Shown: piece after piece, positions 6,581 to 13,281 of the stretch
Numbering within the stretch: position 1 is the first letter of the stretch
How the letters are laid out: each line of letters opens with the position of its first letter
Notes under the pieces: generated by a model
The model's database searches: none
The model's input: the letters and a program-made list of their open reading frames with translations, nothing else
What the model was told of the DNA's origin: nothing
NCBI GenBank assembly: GCA_964626385.1
Contig: CAZVEO010000019.1
Location: 1 to 28,106, forward strand
From: Scybalousia_A sp964626385
Lineage (GTDB): Bacteria > Bacteroidota > Bacteroidia > Bacteroidales > P3
Length of the DNA: 28,106 nt
Direction of reading: 5' to 3'
Position numbers and translations under genes: made by a program

Positions 6581-9148
6581 ATGAATTTAGAAAAACTTAA
6601 ACCAAATATATTATTTTTGTTTCTATTGCTCACTGTGTCTTTGCTTTCAGCTCAAACCAATGTGATAGATTTAGATTACTATTCTCCAAAGGAATATGAA
6701 ATAGGTGATATAAAAATAACAGGAGCAGACGAATTAGACGAAAACTCTGTAATACTTCTTTCGGGTATTACCAAAGGACAAAAAATATATATTCCTTCCG
6801 ACAAATTTTCCATCGCAATAGACAAACTTTGGAAGCAGGGTATGTTTGACGAAGTGCATATCTATGTAACAAAAGTTGAGGGTAGAACGGTTTTTTTGGA
6901 ATACAACCTTAAAACAAAACCTCGTCTATCTTATTTTAAGTTTTCGGGTGATATTTCTCGTTCTGAAGCCGATAAGGTAAAGGAGAAATTGAATATTGCT
7001 ATTGGCGATGTGGTTACCGAAAATATGAAAAACACTTGCAAAAACCTTATCAATGAATTTTTTATAGATAAAGGTTATTATTTGGTACAAACGGAAATAA
7101 TTGAAGAAAGGGATACAATAACTGCTCGCAAAGAATCTCACCTTGTATTTAATGTTAACAAAGGCAAAAAGGTGAAGATAGGACAAATTAATGTAGAAGG
7201 TAATCAATACTTGTCCGATAGCAAAATAAGAAGACAAATGAAAAGCACCAAAGAAAAACGTTGGTGGAGATTTTGGAAGTCTTCTCGTTTTCTAAAAGAT
7301 GAGTATGAGCAAGACCTTGAATTGATTGTTGATAAATACAACAATGACGGATATAGAGACGCAAGAATAGTTAAAGATACTTTTTTTATACAAAATAGAC
7401 CTGTAAAAAAAGGATTTTTCAGAAGTGTCGGTAGAGGAATTGCAAGTGTTTTTGGCAAAAAACCGAAGAAAACCGTGGACGAAATGGTTATAAATCTAAG
7501 TGTTTATGAGGGAAAGAAATTTTATTTTAGAAACATAACTTGGGTTGGTAACACTAAATATTCTTCTGATTATCTGACAAAACTTTTAAGAATACAAAAA
7601 GGTGATGTTTATAATAAGGAATTGTTGGAAAGGAATATAAACTATGACCCAACAGGTAAGGATATTTCATCTTTGTATTTGGACGATGGTTATTTATTTT
7701 TTAGAGTAATACCTACAGAACTTAATGTAGAAAATGATTCCATAGATATAGAAATGCGTATCTATGAGGGTAAGCAAGCACGTATAGGCACGGTTAGTCT
7801 TAGCGGTAATACAAACACCAACGATTACGTTGTTATGAGGGAACTGAAGACTTTGCCGGGAGAACTCTTTTCAAGAGATGATGTTATACGCTCCATAAGG
7901 GAAATACAACAATTAGGCTTCTTTAACCCCGAAAAAATCAATCCTAAAGTAGAACCTAATGCTGAAAATGGCACTGTAGATATAGAATACGAAGTAGAAG
8001 AAACTTCTTCATCTCGTATAGAACTACAAGGTGGTTGGGGCGGTTATGGTACAGCTATTTTTACTGTTGGTTTGGCCTTAGACAACTTTGCGGCAAGCAA
8101 GGTATTTAAGCCTAAGGCTTGGCGACCTTTCCCTGTAGGAGAAGGACAAAAAATTTCTTTGCGAGTAAATACCAACGGCTCTTATTACTACTCAGGCTCT
8201 TTCGGATTTACTGAGCCATGGCTTGGAGGCAAAAAACCAAGGGCACTTTCTTTTGGTGTTTATTATTCTTATCAAGACGACTCCTATTACAACACCTCAA
8301 ACAATAGAGATTATTATCTTGGTATACTTGGTGCTTACATATCTTTGGGACAGCGTTTGCAATGGCCTGATGATTATTTCTCTTTTTCACAAGGAATTAG
8401 GTATAAAAGATACAGTGTAAAGAATTGGACTTCATTCATTATGCCAACAGGTTCATCAAACGATATTGCTTATACTTTGACTATAGGTAGAAATTCTATA
8501 GACCAACTTATTTACCCTCGTACTGGTAGTGAGGTATCTTTGGATGGAGCCTTTACGTTCCCTTATTCTTTGGTAAATGGTAAAGATTACAGCACTATGA
8601 CCAACAAAGAAAAATACGAATGGTTGGAGTACTACAAACTTAATCTTAGACTTGCATGGTATTTCAATATAGTAGATGATTTAGTCATTTCTGCTCGCAG
8701 TCGTTTCGGTTTCTTGGGTAGGTATAACAAAGATTTGGATTACTCTCCTTTTGATAGATTTTATTTGGGAGGTGATGGTCTTACTGGCTATGCTTTGGAC
8801 GGAAGGGAGTTGGTAGCTTTGAGAGGCTATGGCAATTCATCACTTACAGGTACTAATGGAGCAACAGTTTTTGATAAATTTACTTTGGAACTGCGTTATC
8901 CTATTACCCTTAATCCTTCGGCGTCTGTTTTTGCTCTTGCTTTTATGGAAGGCGGTAATTCATGGGCAGATTTCAAAGGTTTTGCACCATTTACAATGTA
9001 TCGTTCGGCAGGTGTGGGCATAAGAATATATATGTCAATGTTTGGTATGCTTGGATTAGATTGGGGCTATGGATTTGACCCTGAATATGGAGGTACAAGA
9101 CGCTCTGGAGGACAATTCCATATATCTTTACAAAACTCTATAGATTAA
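6581..9148 (+). CDS. bamA: Outer membrane protein assembly factor BamA
   Basis: 855 residues, in the usual size range for Bacteroidetes BamA. A signal peptide (about 1-25, ending LLSAQ) is followed by POTRA domains (about 35-475) and a C-terminal Omp85 beta-barrel. The barrel start reads GGWGGYGTAIFTVGLALDNF, a segment FGFTEPWLGG follows, and the late FYLGGDGLTGY and ALRGY stretches correspond to the conserved inward-folding loop with its RGY/RGF motif. It is the central subunit that inserts beta-barrel proteins into the outer membrane. Two Skp-type chaperone genes follow directly, matching its role. Confidence 0.96.
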   Translation: MNLEKLKPNILFLFLLLTVSLLSAQTNVIDLDYYSPKEYEIGDIKITGADELDENSVILLSGITKGQKIYIPSDKFSIAIDKLWKQGMFDEVHIYVTKVEGRTVFLEYNLKTKPRLSYFKFSGDISRSEADKVKEKLNIAIGDVVTENMKNTCKNLINEFFIDKGYYLVQTEIIEERDTITARKESHLVFNVNKGKKVKIGQINVEGNQYLSDSKIRRQMKSTKEKRWWRFWKSSRFLKDEYEQDLELIVDKYNNDGYRDARIVKDTFFIQNRPVKKGFFRSVGRGIASVFGKKPKKTVDEMVINLSVYEGKKFYFRNITWVGNTKYSSDYLTKLLRIQKGDVYNKELLERNINYDPTGKDISSLYLDDGYLFFRVIPTELNVENDSIDIEMRIYEGKQARIGTVSLSGNTNTNDYVVMRELKTLPGELFSRDDVIRSIREIQQLGFFNPEKINPKVEPNAENGTVDIEYEVEETSSSRIELQGGWGGYGTAIFTVGLALDNFAASKVFKPKAWRPFPVGEGQKISLRVNTNGSYYYSGSFGFTEPWLGGKKPRALSFGVYYSYQDDSYYNTSNNRDYYLGILGAYISLGQRLQWPDDYFSFSQGIRYKRYSVKNWTSFIMPTGSSNDIAYTLTIGRNSIDQLIYPRTGSEVSLDGAFTFPYSLVNGKDYSTMTNKEKYEWLEYYKLNLRLAWYFNIVDDLVISARSRFGFLGRYNKDLDYSPFDRFYLGGDGLTGYALDGRELVALRGYGNSSLTGTNGATVFDKFTLELRYPITLNPSASVFALAFMEGGNSWADFKGFAPFTMYRSAGVGIRIYMSMFGMLGLDWGYGFDPEYGGTRRSGGQFHISLQNSID

Positions 9149-9200
9149 AAAATGGTATAGTATTTGAGAATAATAACTTTAAAAACGTTAATTAATTAAT

Positions 9201-9734
9201 ATGAAAAAGATAGCAGTAATATTGTCACTTATATTTTTGAGTGTTTTTTCCTACGCTCAAAAGTTTGCATGCGTAGATACGGAATATATTCTAAATAATA
9301 TGCCTGAATACAAGCAGGCTCAAAAAGAGTTAGAAGAAGTTTCTTTGCAATGGCAAAAAGACGTAGAAAACAAACTTGCCGAAGTTGATAGAATGTATCG
9401 TTCTTATCAAGCAGAGGCATTACTTCTGCCTGAAGACCTTAAGACAAAAAGAGAAAACGAAATTGTGGCAGCAGAAAGAGAAGCAAAAGCCTTGCAGAAA
9501 CAAAGATTTGGCTCTGATGGAGATTTGGCTAAAAAGCGTTCTGAACTTATAAAACCCATACAAGACAAAATATATAACGCTATAGAAAAAATAGCAAAGG
9601 AAAAGAACTATTCTGTTATATTGGACAAAGCTTCAGGTGCAACCATATTATTTATAGATAGCAAGACAGATGTTAGCGATATTGTACTTGCAGAATTAGG
9701 CTATAAGGTAAATAGTTCTTCTGCCAAGAGATAA
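9201..9734 (+). CDS. Skp/OmpH family periplasmic chaperone, copy 1
   Basis: 177 residues. The signal peptide MKKIAVILSLIFLSVFSYA is followed by the typical FACVDTEYILNNMPEYKQAQ opening, a charged coiled-coil (about 35-125), and a C-terminal strand with YSVILDKASGATILF. Skp proteins hold unfolded outer membrane proteins in the periplasm and hand them to BamA, which is encoded 52 bp upstream. It differs clearly in sequence from the next gene, so the pair is an old duplication. Confidence 0.93.
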   Translation: MKKIAVILSLIFLSVFSYAQKFACVDTEYILNNMPEYKQAQKELEEVSLQWQKDVENKLAEVDRMYRSYQAEALLLPEDLKTKRENEIVAAEREAKALQKQRFGSDGDLAKKRSELIKPIQDKIYNAIEKIAKEKNYSVILDKASGATILFIDSKTDVSDIVLAELGYKVNSSSAKR

Positions 9735-9803
9735 ACAACTTCACATGGGGTGAGAAAATTATATTAATAAAAATATTAAACAATAAAAAAATAATTTACA
9801 TAC

Positions 9804-10322
9804 ATGAAAAAAACAATTCAATTATTATCGTTGTGCTTTGTTTTAGCATTTACATTAAACACTTCTTTCGCTCAAAGAACCTTAAAGGTAGGACACTTTA
9901 ATGCTTCAGAGCTTATACGCAAATTACCTGATTATGATTCTGCTCAAAACCAATTACAAACATACGCTTCTCAATTGAGGACAGAATTGGACGCTATGCA
10001 AAAAGAATATGAGCGTATGGTCACTGAATTTGAAGCAAAACAAGACCAATTATCCGATTTGCTTAAACAAAACAAACAAAAAGAAATACAAGACCTTTAT
10101 AATAGAATGTATGCTTTTAGAGAAAGTTCCCAGTCAGAACTAAGTGCTAAAGAGCAAGAATTGATACAAGCAATCTATGAAAAAGTGCGTTTAGCTGCAG
10201 AAAATGTAGCAAAAGCAAACCGTTATGATTACATTATAGAGAAAAATGGTATTCTATGGTATGCCACTGACAATGATGACGTTACTTCATTAGTAGAGAA
10301 AGAATTAGGAATAAAAAAATAA
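9804..10322 (+). CDS. Skp/OmpH family periplasmic chaperone, copy 2
   Basis: 172 residues. Signal peptide ending NTSFA-Q (about residue 24), then LKVGHFNASELIRKLPDYD, a long coiled-coil (about 40-130), and a C-terminal strand with YDYIIEKNGILWYA. Same fold and role as the preceding gene. A second Skp homologue after bamA is usual in Bacteroidetes; in many relatives murI follows, whereas here a tRNA gene does. Confidence 0.93.
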   Translation: MKKTIQLLSLCFVLAFTLNTSFAQRTLKVGHFNASELIRKLPDYDSAQNQLQTYASQLRTELDAMQKEYERMVTEFEAKQDQLSDLLKQNKQKEIQDLYNRMYAFRESSQSELSAKEQELIQAIYEKVRLAAENVAKANRYDYIIEKNGILWYATDNDDVTSLVEKELGIKK

Positions 10323-10338
10323 AAAAAGTAAAAAAAGT

Positions 10339-10369
10339 TTTGCGATTATAAAAAATGATACTAACTTTG
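10339..10369 (+). promoter_or_regulatory. Consensus promoter of tRNA-Leu
   Basis: TTTG at 10339-10342 is separated by 19 nt from TAACTTTG at 10362-10369, an exact match to the Bacteroidetes -33/-7 consensus. The tRNA begins 18 nt after the -7 box. Confidence 0.88.
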
Positions 10370-10386
10370 CAAACGCAAAACTTGAA

Positions 10387-10468
10387 GCGGATGTGGCGTA
10401 ATTGGTAGCCGCGATAGACTTAGGATCTATTGCCGAGAGGCGTGGGGGTTCGAGTCCCTTCATCCGCA
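10387..10468 (+). tRNA. tRNA-Leu (anticodon UAG)
   Basis: The acceptor arm pairs GCGGATG (10387-10393) with CATCCGC (10461-10467), with discriminator A at 10468. The anticodon loop is CTTAGGA, giving anticodon UAG for the Leu codon CUA. A long variable arm (TGCCGAGAGGCGT) and GGTTCGAGTCC in the T arm mark a class II leucine tRNA. The 3' CCA is not encoded. A terminator follows directly. Confidence 0.96.
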
Positions 10469-10470
10469 CG

Positions 10471-10514
10471 AAAAGAGAAAACACTTCAATTAAATTTGGA
10501 GTGTTTTCTCTTTT
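10471..10514 (+). terminator. Terminator after tRNA-Leu
   Basis: Bases 10471-10485 are the exact reverse complement of 10500-10514 (15 bp), with a 14-nt loop and a T-rich 3' arm. It begins 2 nt after the tRNA 3' end. Confidence 0.9.
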
Positions 10515-10621
10515 TATAAAACTAAACAACTCCGCCCTTATGAATTAGCAATTAATTACAGACTCAGCCTGTTATATATAGGCAAAGCCATTAAAAAGAG
10601 ACTGAGCCTAACGCTTATGCG

Positions 10622-10701
10622 TCTATGCTAACCTAAAATATGTTATAAAAACCTATGCTAACCTAAAATAACTCATTAGAACCTATGCTAACCTATAAAA
10701 A
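10622..10701. repeat. 10-bp-phased repeats, left cluster
   Basis: Eight successive decamers in strict 10-bp register, built on CCTATGCTAA and CCTAAAATAA. A 20-bp conserved block (CTATGCTAACCTA core) recurs every 30 bp at 10621, 10651 and 10681, separated by 10 variable bases. Confidence 0.8.
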
Positions 10702-10705
10702 GTAA

Positions 10706-10771
10706 TGGCTAAAGCCTTTACAAAACACCCTATGGGTGTGGCTAAAGTCCCTACAAAACTGCCAGTGGGTG
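10706..10771. repeat. 33-bp tandem duplication
   Basis: Units 10706-10738 and 10739-10771 both begin TGGCTAAAG, share CTACAAAAC or TTACAAAAC in the middle, and end GGGTG. They differ at a few positions. Related words recur at about 11255-11310. Confidence 0.7.
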
Positions 10772-10816
10772 CGTTTACTGATTATCAATAAGTTACAAAT
10801 AAAAAGTGTGCACGCG

Positions 10817-10848
10817 TTTGGTCAGGTCGAAAAATCTTCGTAACTTTG
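10817..10848 (+). promoter_or_regulatory. Consensus promoter with no protein gene behind it
   Basis: TTTG at 10817-10820, 20-nt spacer, TAACTTTG at 10841-10848: as good a Bacteroidetes promoter as that of the tRNA gene. Transcription should start near 10852 and would read through the hairpin at 10917-10956. It is about 690 bp from mraZ. Confidence 0.7.
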
Positions 10849-10917
10849 TAAGAGAAAAATATACCTATTACAAAATTAACGATTTTCACCTTTATAACTA
10901 CTTGATAATCAACAACA

Positions 10918-10955
10918 ACGAATCTTCGTTTCGATTTCTCGAAACGAAGATTCGT
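10918..10955 (+). other. 16-17 bp hairpin with a third, competing arm
   Basis: Bases 10918-10933 are the exact reverse complement of 10940-10955; one more A-T pair leaves a TTTC tetraloop. The right arm core AAACGAAGATTC is repeated at 10963-10974 and followed by ATTTTT. The left arm could therefore pair with either copy, and the second pairing would look like an intrinsic terminator. Confidence 0.65.
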
Positions 10956-11323
10956 CGAAATAAAACGAAGATTCATTTTTGTAAAATCCGCTTAAAGAAA
11001 AATTTTTCTTCAAAAAACCCTTCGAAAACGCTGAAAATCAAGAAAAATGCCCATTTTTGACCCTTCAAAAAAGGTTAACTCTCTGATAATCAGTAATAGC
11101 ATCCTTATTTTTTGATTTTAAATAGGTATTAATTAAATTTCTTGAAAAAATATTTTTTGGCTGTTTTTTTATAGGTTTTTATGAGTTAGCATAAGCCACA
11201 GCTTGAGGCTGCACCCATAGGCTGTTCTATAAGGGCAAAGCCATTAAAATAAGCCTGTGGCTAAAGCTTTGCGTCCCATAAAACAGGCTGTGCCTGTAAA
11301 ACACCCTGTGGCTGTGGCTCTGC

Positions 11324-11383
11324 CCTATGCTAACCCATTACAACTTATCAAAACCTATTACAACCTATACCAACCTATCAAAA
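11324..11383. repeat. 10-bp-phased repeats, right cluster upstream of mraZ
   Basis: Six consecutive decamers in exact register: CCTATGCTAA, CCCATTACAA, CTTATCAAAA, CCTATTACAA, CCTATACCAA, CCTATCAAAA. On the minus strand the unit reads TTnnnATAGG. The cluster ends about 110 bp before the mraZ -7 box and shares its first unit with the left cluster. Confidence 0.8.
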
Positions 11384-11440
11384 TTTATTAGTAAACAAAA
11401 AGTAAAAAATGAAACTTTTTATTTGTTTTTGCGTACAAAA

Positions 11441-11455
11441 TGGAGAAATTTGGGA
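11441..11455 (+). promoter_or_regulatory. Possible MraZ-box pair
   Basis: TGGAG at 11441 and TGGGA at 11451 are 10 bp apart, just upstream of the mraZ promoter. In E. coli, MraZ represses its own operon through TGGGN repeats at 10-bp spacing. Only two imperfect copies are seen, so this is a weak candidate. Confidence 0.25.
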
Positions 11456-11494
11456 AAAAAAGTAAAAAAATAGTATTGTTTTGGAAAAAAATAG

Positions 11495-11502
11495 TAATTT
11501 TG
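11495..11502 (+). promoter_or_regulatory. -7 element for mraZ and the dcw cluster
   Basis: TAATTTTG matches TAnnTTTG, 32 nt before the mraZ ATG. The -33 box is unclear: TTTG at 11480-11483 is too close, and ATTG at 11475-11478 is a poor match at 16 nt. Confidence 0.55.
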
Positions 11503-11534
11503 TAGCAATTTTATAAAAGTAGATACTTTAGAAT

Positions 11535-11984
11535 ATGTCATTGATAGTAGGCGTTGAATATTGCAAAATAGACGGAAATGGAAGGTTTAAGTTGCCTGTA
11601 GCTTTTCTTAAGCAACTTAGTCTTTCTACAGATAACCGCTTTTATATCAGGCGCTCTATCTATGACAATTACTTAGAGTTGTTTACTTATGATTCTTTTC
11701 AACAAGAGGTAAAAACACTACAAGAAAAGCTAAATCCTTATGACCCAGATGCCAAAAGATTGTATCGCAAATACATAGAGAGCAATCTTATAGAAATGGA
11801 TACTGCTGATAGGCTCAATATTCCTCCTATGTTGAGACAGAATGTTAATATAGAAAAGGAAATTGTTATTGTCGGTAGTGGAAATTTTATGGAAATTTGG
11901 GATGCCGACACATACAAAAAACTTGACGAAGATAATTTTGATTACAAAACTTTGGCAAAAGAATTACTTGGCAAAGAAGAATAA
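11535..11984 (+). CDS. mraZ: Transcriptional regulator MraZ
   Basis: 149 residues with two SpoVT/AbrB-like MraZ half-domains: DGNGRFKLP near residue 14 and DTADRLNIPPML near residue 96, each the DxxGRxxxP type DNA-binding loop. VIVGSGNFMEIWD follows the second half. MraZ forms a ring and binds short repeats spaced by 10 bp upstream of its own operon, usually as repressor. It is the first gene of the dcw cluster, with rsmH 46 bp downstream. Phased repeats upstream may be relevant to its binding. Confidence 0.95.
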   Translation: MSLIVGVEYCKIDGNGRFKLPVAFLKQLSLSTDNRFYIRRSIYDNYLELFTYDSFQQEVKTLQEKLNPYDPDAKRLYRKYIESNLIEMDTADRLNIPPMLRQNVNIEKEIVIVGSGNFMEIWDADTYKKLDEDNFDYKTLAKELLGKEE

Positions 11985-12030
11985 TCAGAATGAACTTTTG
12001 TGTATTATGTTTGTGTATAAAAAATAAGGA

Positions 12031-12957
12031 ATGAACAACGAAGTATATCACATACCCGTAATGTTATCGGAGGCTTTGCAAGGGTTGAATATCAATCCAA
12101 ATGGGGTCTATGCAGATTTGACCTTTGGAGGAGGAGGACACTCAAGGGCTATACTTGAAAGGCTTTCTTCCGAGGGTGAGTTATATGCTTTTGATAAAGA
12201 CGAGGACGCATTAAAAAATACTATCAATGACGAGCGTTTTTGTCTTATACATGATGATTATTCCTCTGTTGCCAAACATCTTAGATTGTATCGCAAAACA
12301 CAAATAGATGGAATAATTGCCGATTTGGGAATTTCTTCTCACCAAATAGACGAGGCAGAAAGAGGCTTTTCTATTAACAAAACCGCTCCTTTGGACTTGC
12401 GTATGGATAGAAGAAATGTTTTGATGGCTTCGGATATAATCAATTCTTATGACAAAGAGGAATTGAAAAGAATTTTTAAAAACTATGGTGAAATTCTTAA
12501 TAGCGGACTCTTGGCAGACAGAATTGTTAAACAAAGAGAAGTTATCCAAATAGCAACAACAACAGATTTGATTGACCTCATAAAACCTTTAGCTCCTAAG
12601 GGTAAAGAAAACAAATATTTTGCAAAAGTTTTTCAAGCACTGAGAATAGAGGTAAATGATGAGTTAGGTAACTTAGAAAAATGTTTGGAACAATGCTCTT
12701 CTTTACTAAAAAAGGGTGGAAGGTTAGTTATTATTTCTTATCATTCTTTGGAAGACAGATTGGTAAAAAATTTGCTAAGATGTGGCCACACCTCTGGTAA
12801 AATAGAGAAAGATTTTTATGGCAATGTTATTTCCTCCTATAAGGTAATAACGAAAAAACCTTTGCAACCTACTGAAGAGGAAATCGCACAAAACCCACGC
12901 TCCAAAAGTGCAAAAATGAGAATAGGTGAAAAAATAAAAGGAGGTCAAAATGGCTAA
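12031..12957 (+). CDS. rsmH: 16S rRNA (cytosine(1402)-N4)-methyltransferase
   Basis: 308 residues. It methylates N4 of C1402 in the ribosomal decoding centre using SAM. HIPVMLSEAL at the N-terminus and the SAM-binding motif YADLTFGGGGHS are intact, as are DLGISSHQID and ERGFSINKTAPLDLRMD, and the late segment ISYHSLEDRLVKN. Second gene of dcw (also called mraW). Its last 8 bp overlap the next gene, whose Shine-Dalgarno-like sequence lies inside the rsmH end. Confidence 0.97.
   Translation: MNNEVYHIPVMLSEALQGLNINPNGVYADLTFGGGGHSRAILERLSSEGELYAFDKDEDALKNTINDERFCLIHDDYSSVAKHLRLYRKTQIDGIIADLGISSHQIDEAERGFSINKTAPLDLRMDRRNVLMASDIINSYDKEELKRIFKNYGEILNSGLLADRIVKQREVIQIATTTDLIDLIKPLAPKGKENKYFAKVFQALRIEVNDELGNLEKCLEQCSSLLKKGGRLVIISYHSLEDRLVKNLLRCGHTSGKIEKDFYGNVISSYKVITKKPLQPTEEEIAQNPRSKSAKMRIGEKIKGGQNG
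12939..12944 (+). promoter_or_regulatory. Strong Shine-Dalgarno sequence for the ftsL-like gene
   Basis: AGGAGG ends 5 nt before the ATG at 12950. Such sequences are generally depleted in Bacteroidetes, and most starts in this window lack one. It supports the 12950 start, which overlaps rsmH. Confidence 0.6.
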
Positions 12958-13276
12958 CGCATTCAACTCTTTTAGTGAGGCTATACAGAAATATGTAAGC
13001 AAGCACCTATCTTTTATTCTTTATGTAGTGCTGTTGTTGGTGATATATATAGGGGTAAGATATAACGAAGAGAGAGCCGTTGCAGATATATACAAGCTTT
13101 CCAAAGAAATATCTGAAGCACAAAAACGCTATATGCAAATAAAAACAACTTATCAACGAACAACTCAAATGACTTACATAGACTCCAAACTAAACGACAT
13201 AGGTGTTGGCATTTCCAAAGAGCCTATAAAGGATATAATTGTTTATGAAGACACTATAATTAAAGAGAATAAATAA
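12950..13276 (+). CDS. FtsL-like cell division protein
   Basis: 108 residues. A short cytoplasmic N-terminus is followed by one membrane segment (about residues 20-37, HLSFILYVVLLLVIYIGV) and a periplasmic coiled-coil (about 40-75). This is the topology of FtsL, which in other bacteria forms a complex with FtsQ and FtsB and activates FtsWI. Sequence conservation in this family is low. Position between rsmH and the penicillin-binding protein gene is the main support. The start overlaps rsmH by 8 bp and the PBP gene begins 5 bp after the stop. Confidence 0.85.
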   Translation: MANAFNSFSEAIQKYVSKHLSFILYVVLLLVIYIGVRYNEERAVADIYKLSKEISEAQKRYMQIKTTYQRTTQMTYIDSKLNDIGVGISKEPIKDIIVYEDTIIKENK

Positions 13277-13281
13277 TTCTT

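Larger units (their letters stand above)
10775..11096. mobile_element. 322-bp inverted-repeat element, possible MITE or RNA locus
   Basis: Bounded by a perfect 13-bp inverted repeat: TTACTGATTATCA at 10775-10787 and its reverse complement at 11084-11096. It interrupts a region whose two flanks share repeat words, and it has different sequence character. It holds a consensus promoter and a 17-bp hairpin but no transposase. No target-site duplication is visible. Non-autonomous transposon is inference; a structured RNA gene is the main alternative. Confidence 0.45.
10515..11534. other. About 1 kb intergenic repeat region upstream of mraZ
   Basis: No credible protein gene lies here. Two flanks (about 10560-10771 and 11190-11383) share words such as GGCAAAGCCATTAAAA (10581-10596 and 11234-11249), TGGCTAAAG, AAAACACCCT and CCTATGCTAA. 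Between them is a segment bounded by 13-bp inverted repeats (10775-11096). The mraZ promoter region is at the right end. Individual elements are listed separately. Confidence 0.75.

Noticed and set aside
10622..10701. CRISPR array
   Set aside because: Spacers would be only 10 bases, the units are degenerate, and no cas genes are in the window.
10806..11060. 84-codon open frame inside the inverted-repeat element
   Set aside because: It begins at a GTG ahead of the consensus promoter, so it would not be in the transcript from its start. It is low-complexity, basic, and spans the perfect hairpin. No family is recognisable.
10770..11101. Target-site duplication of the 13-bp inverted-repeat element
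   Set aside because: Flanking bases GCGT on the left and TAGC on the right do not match as a direct repeat.
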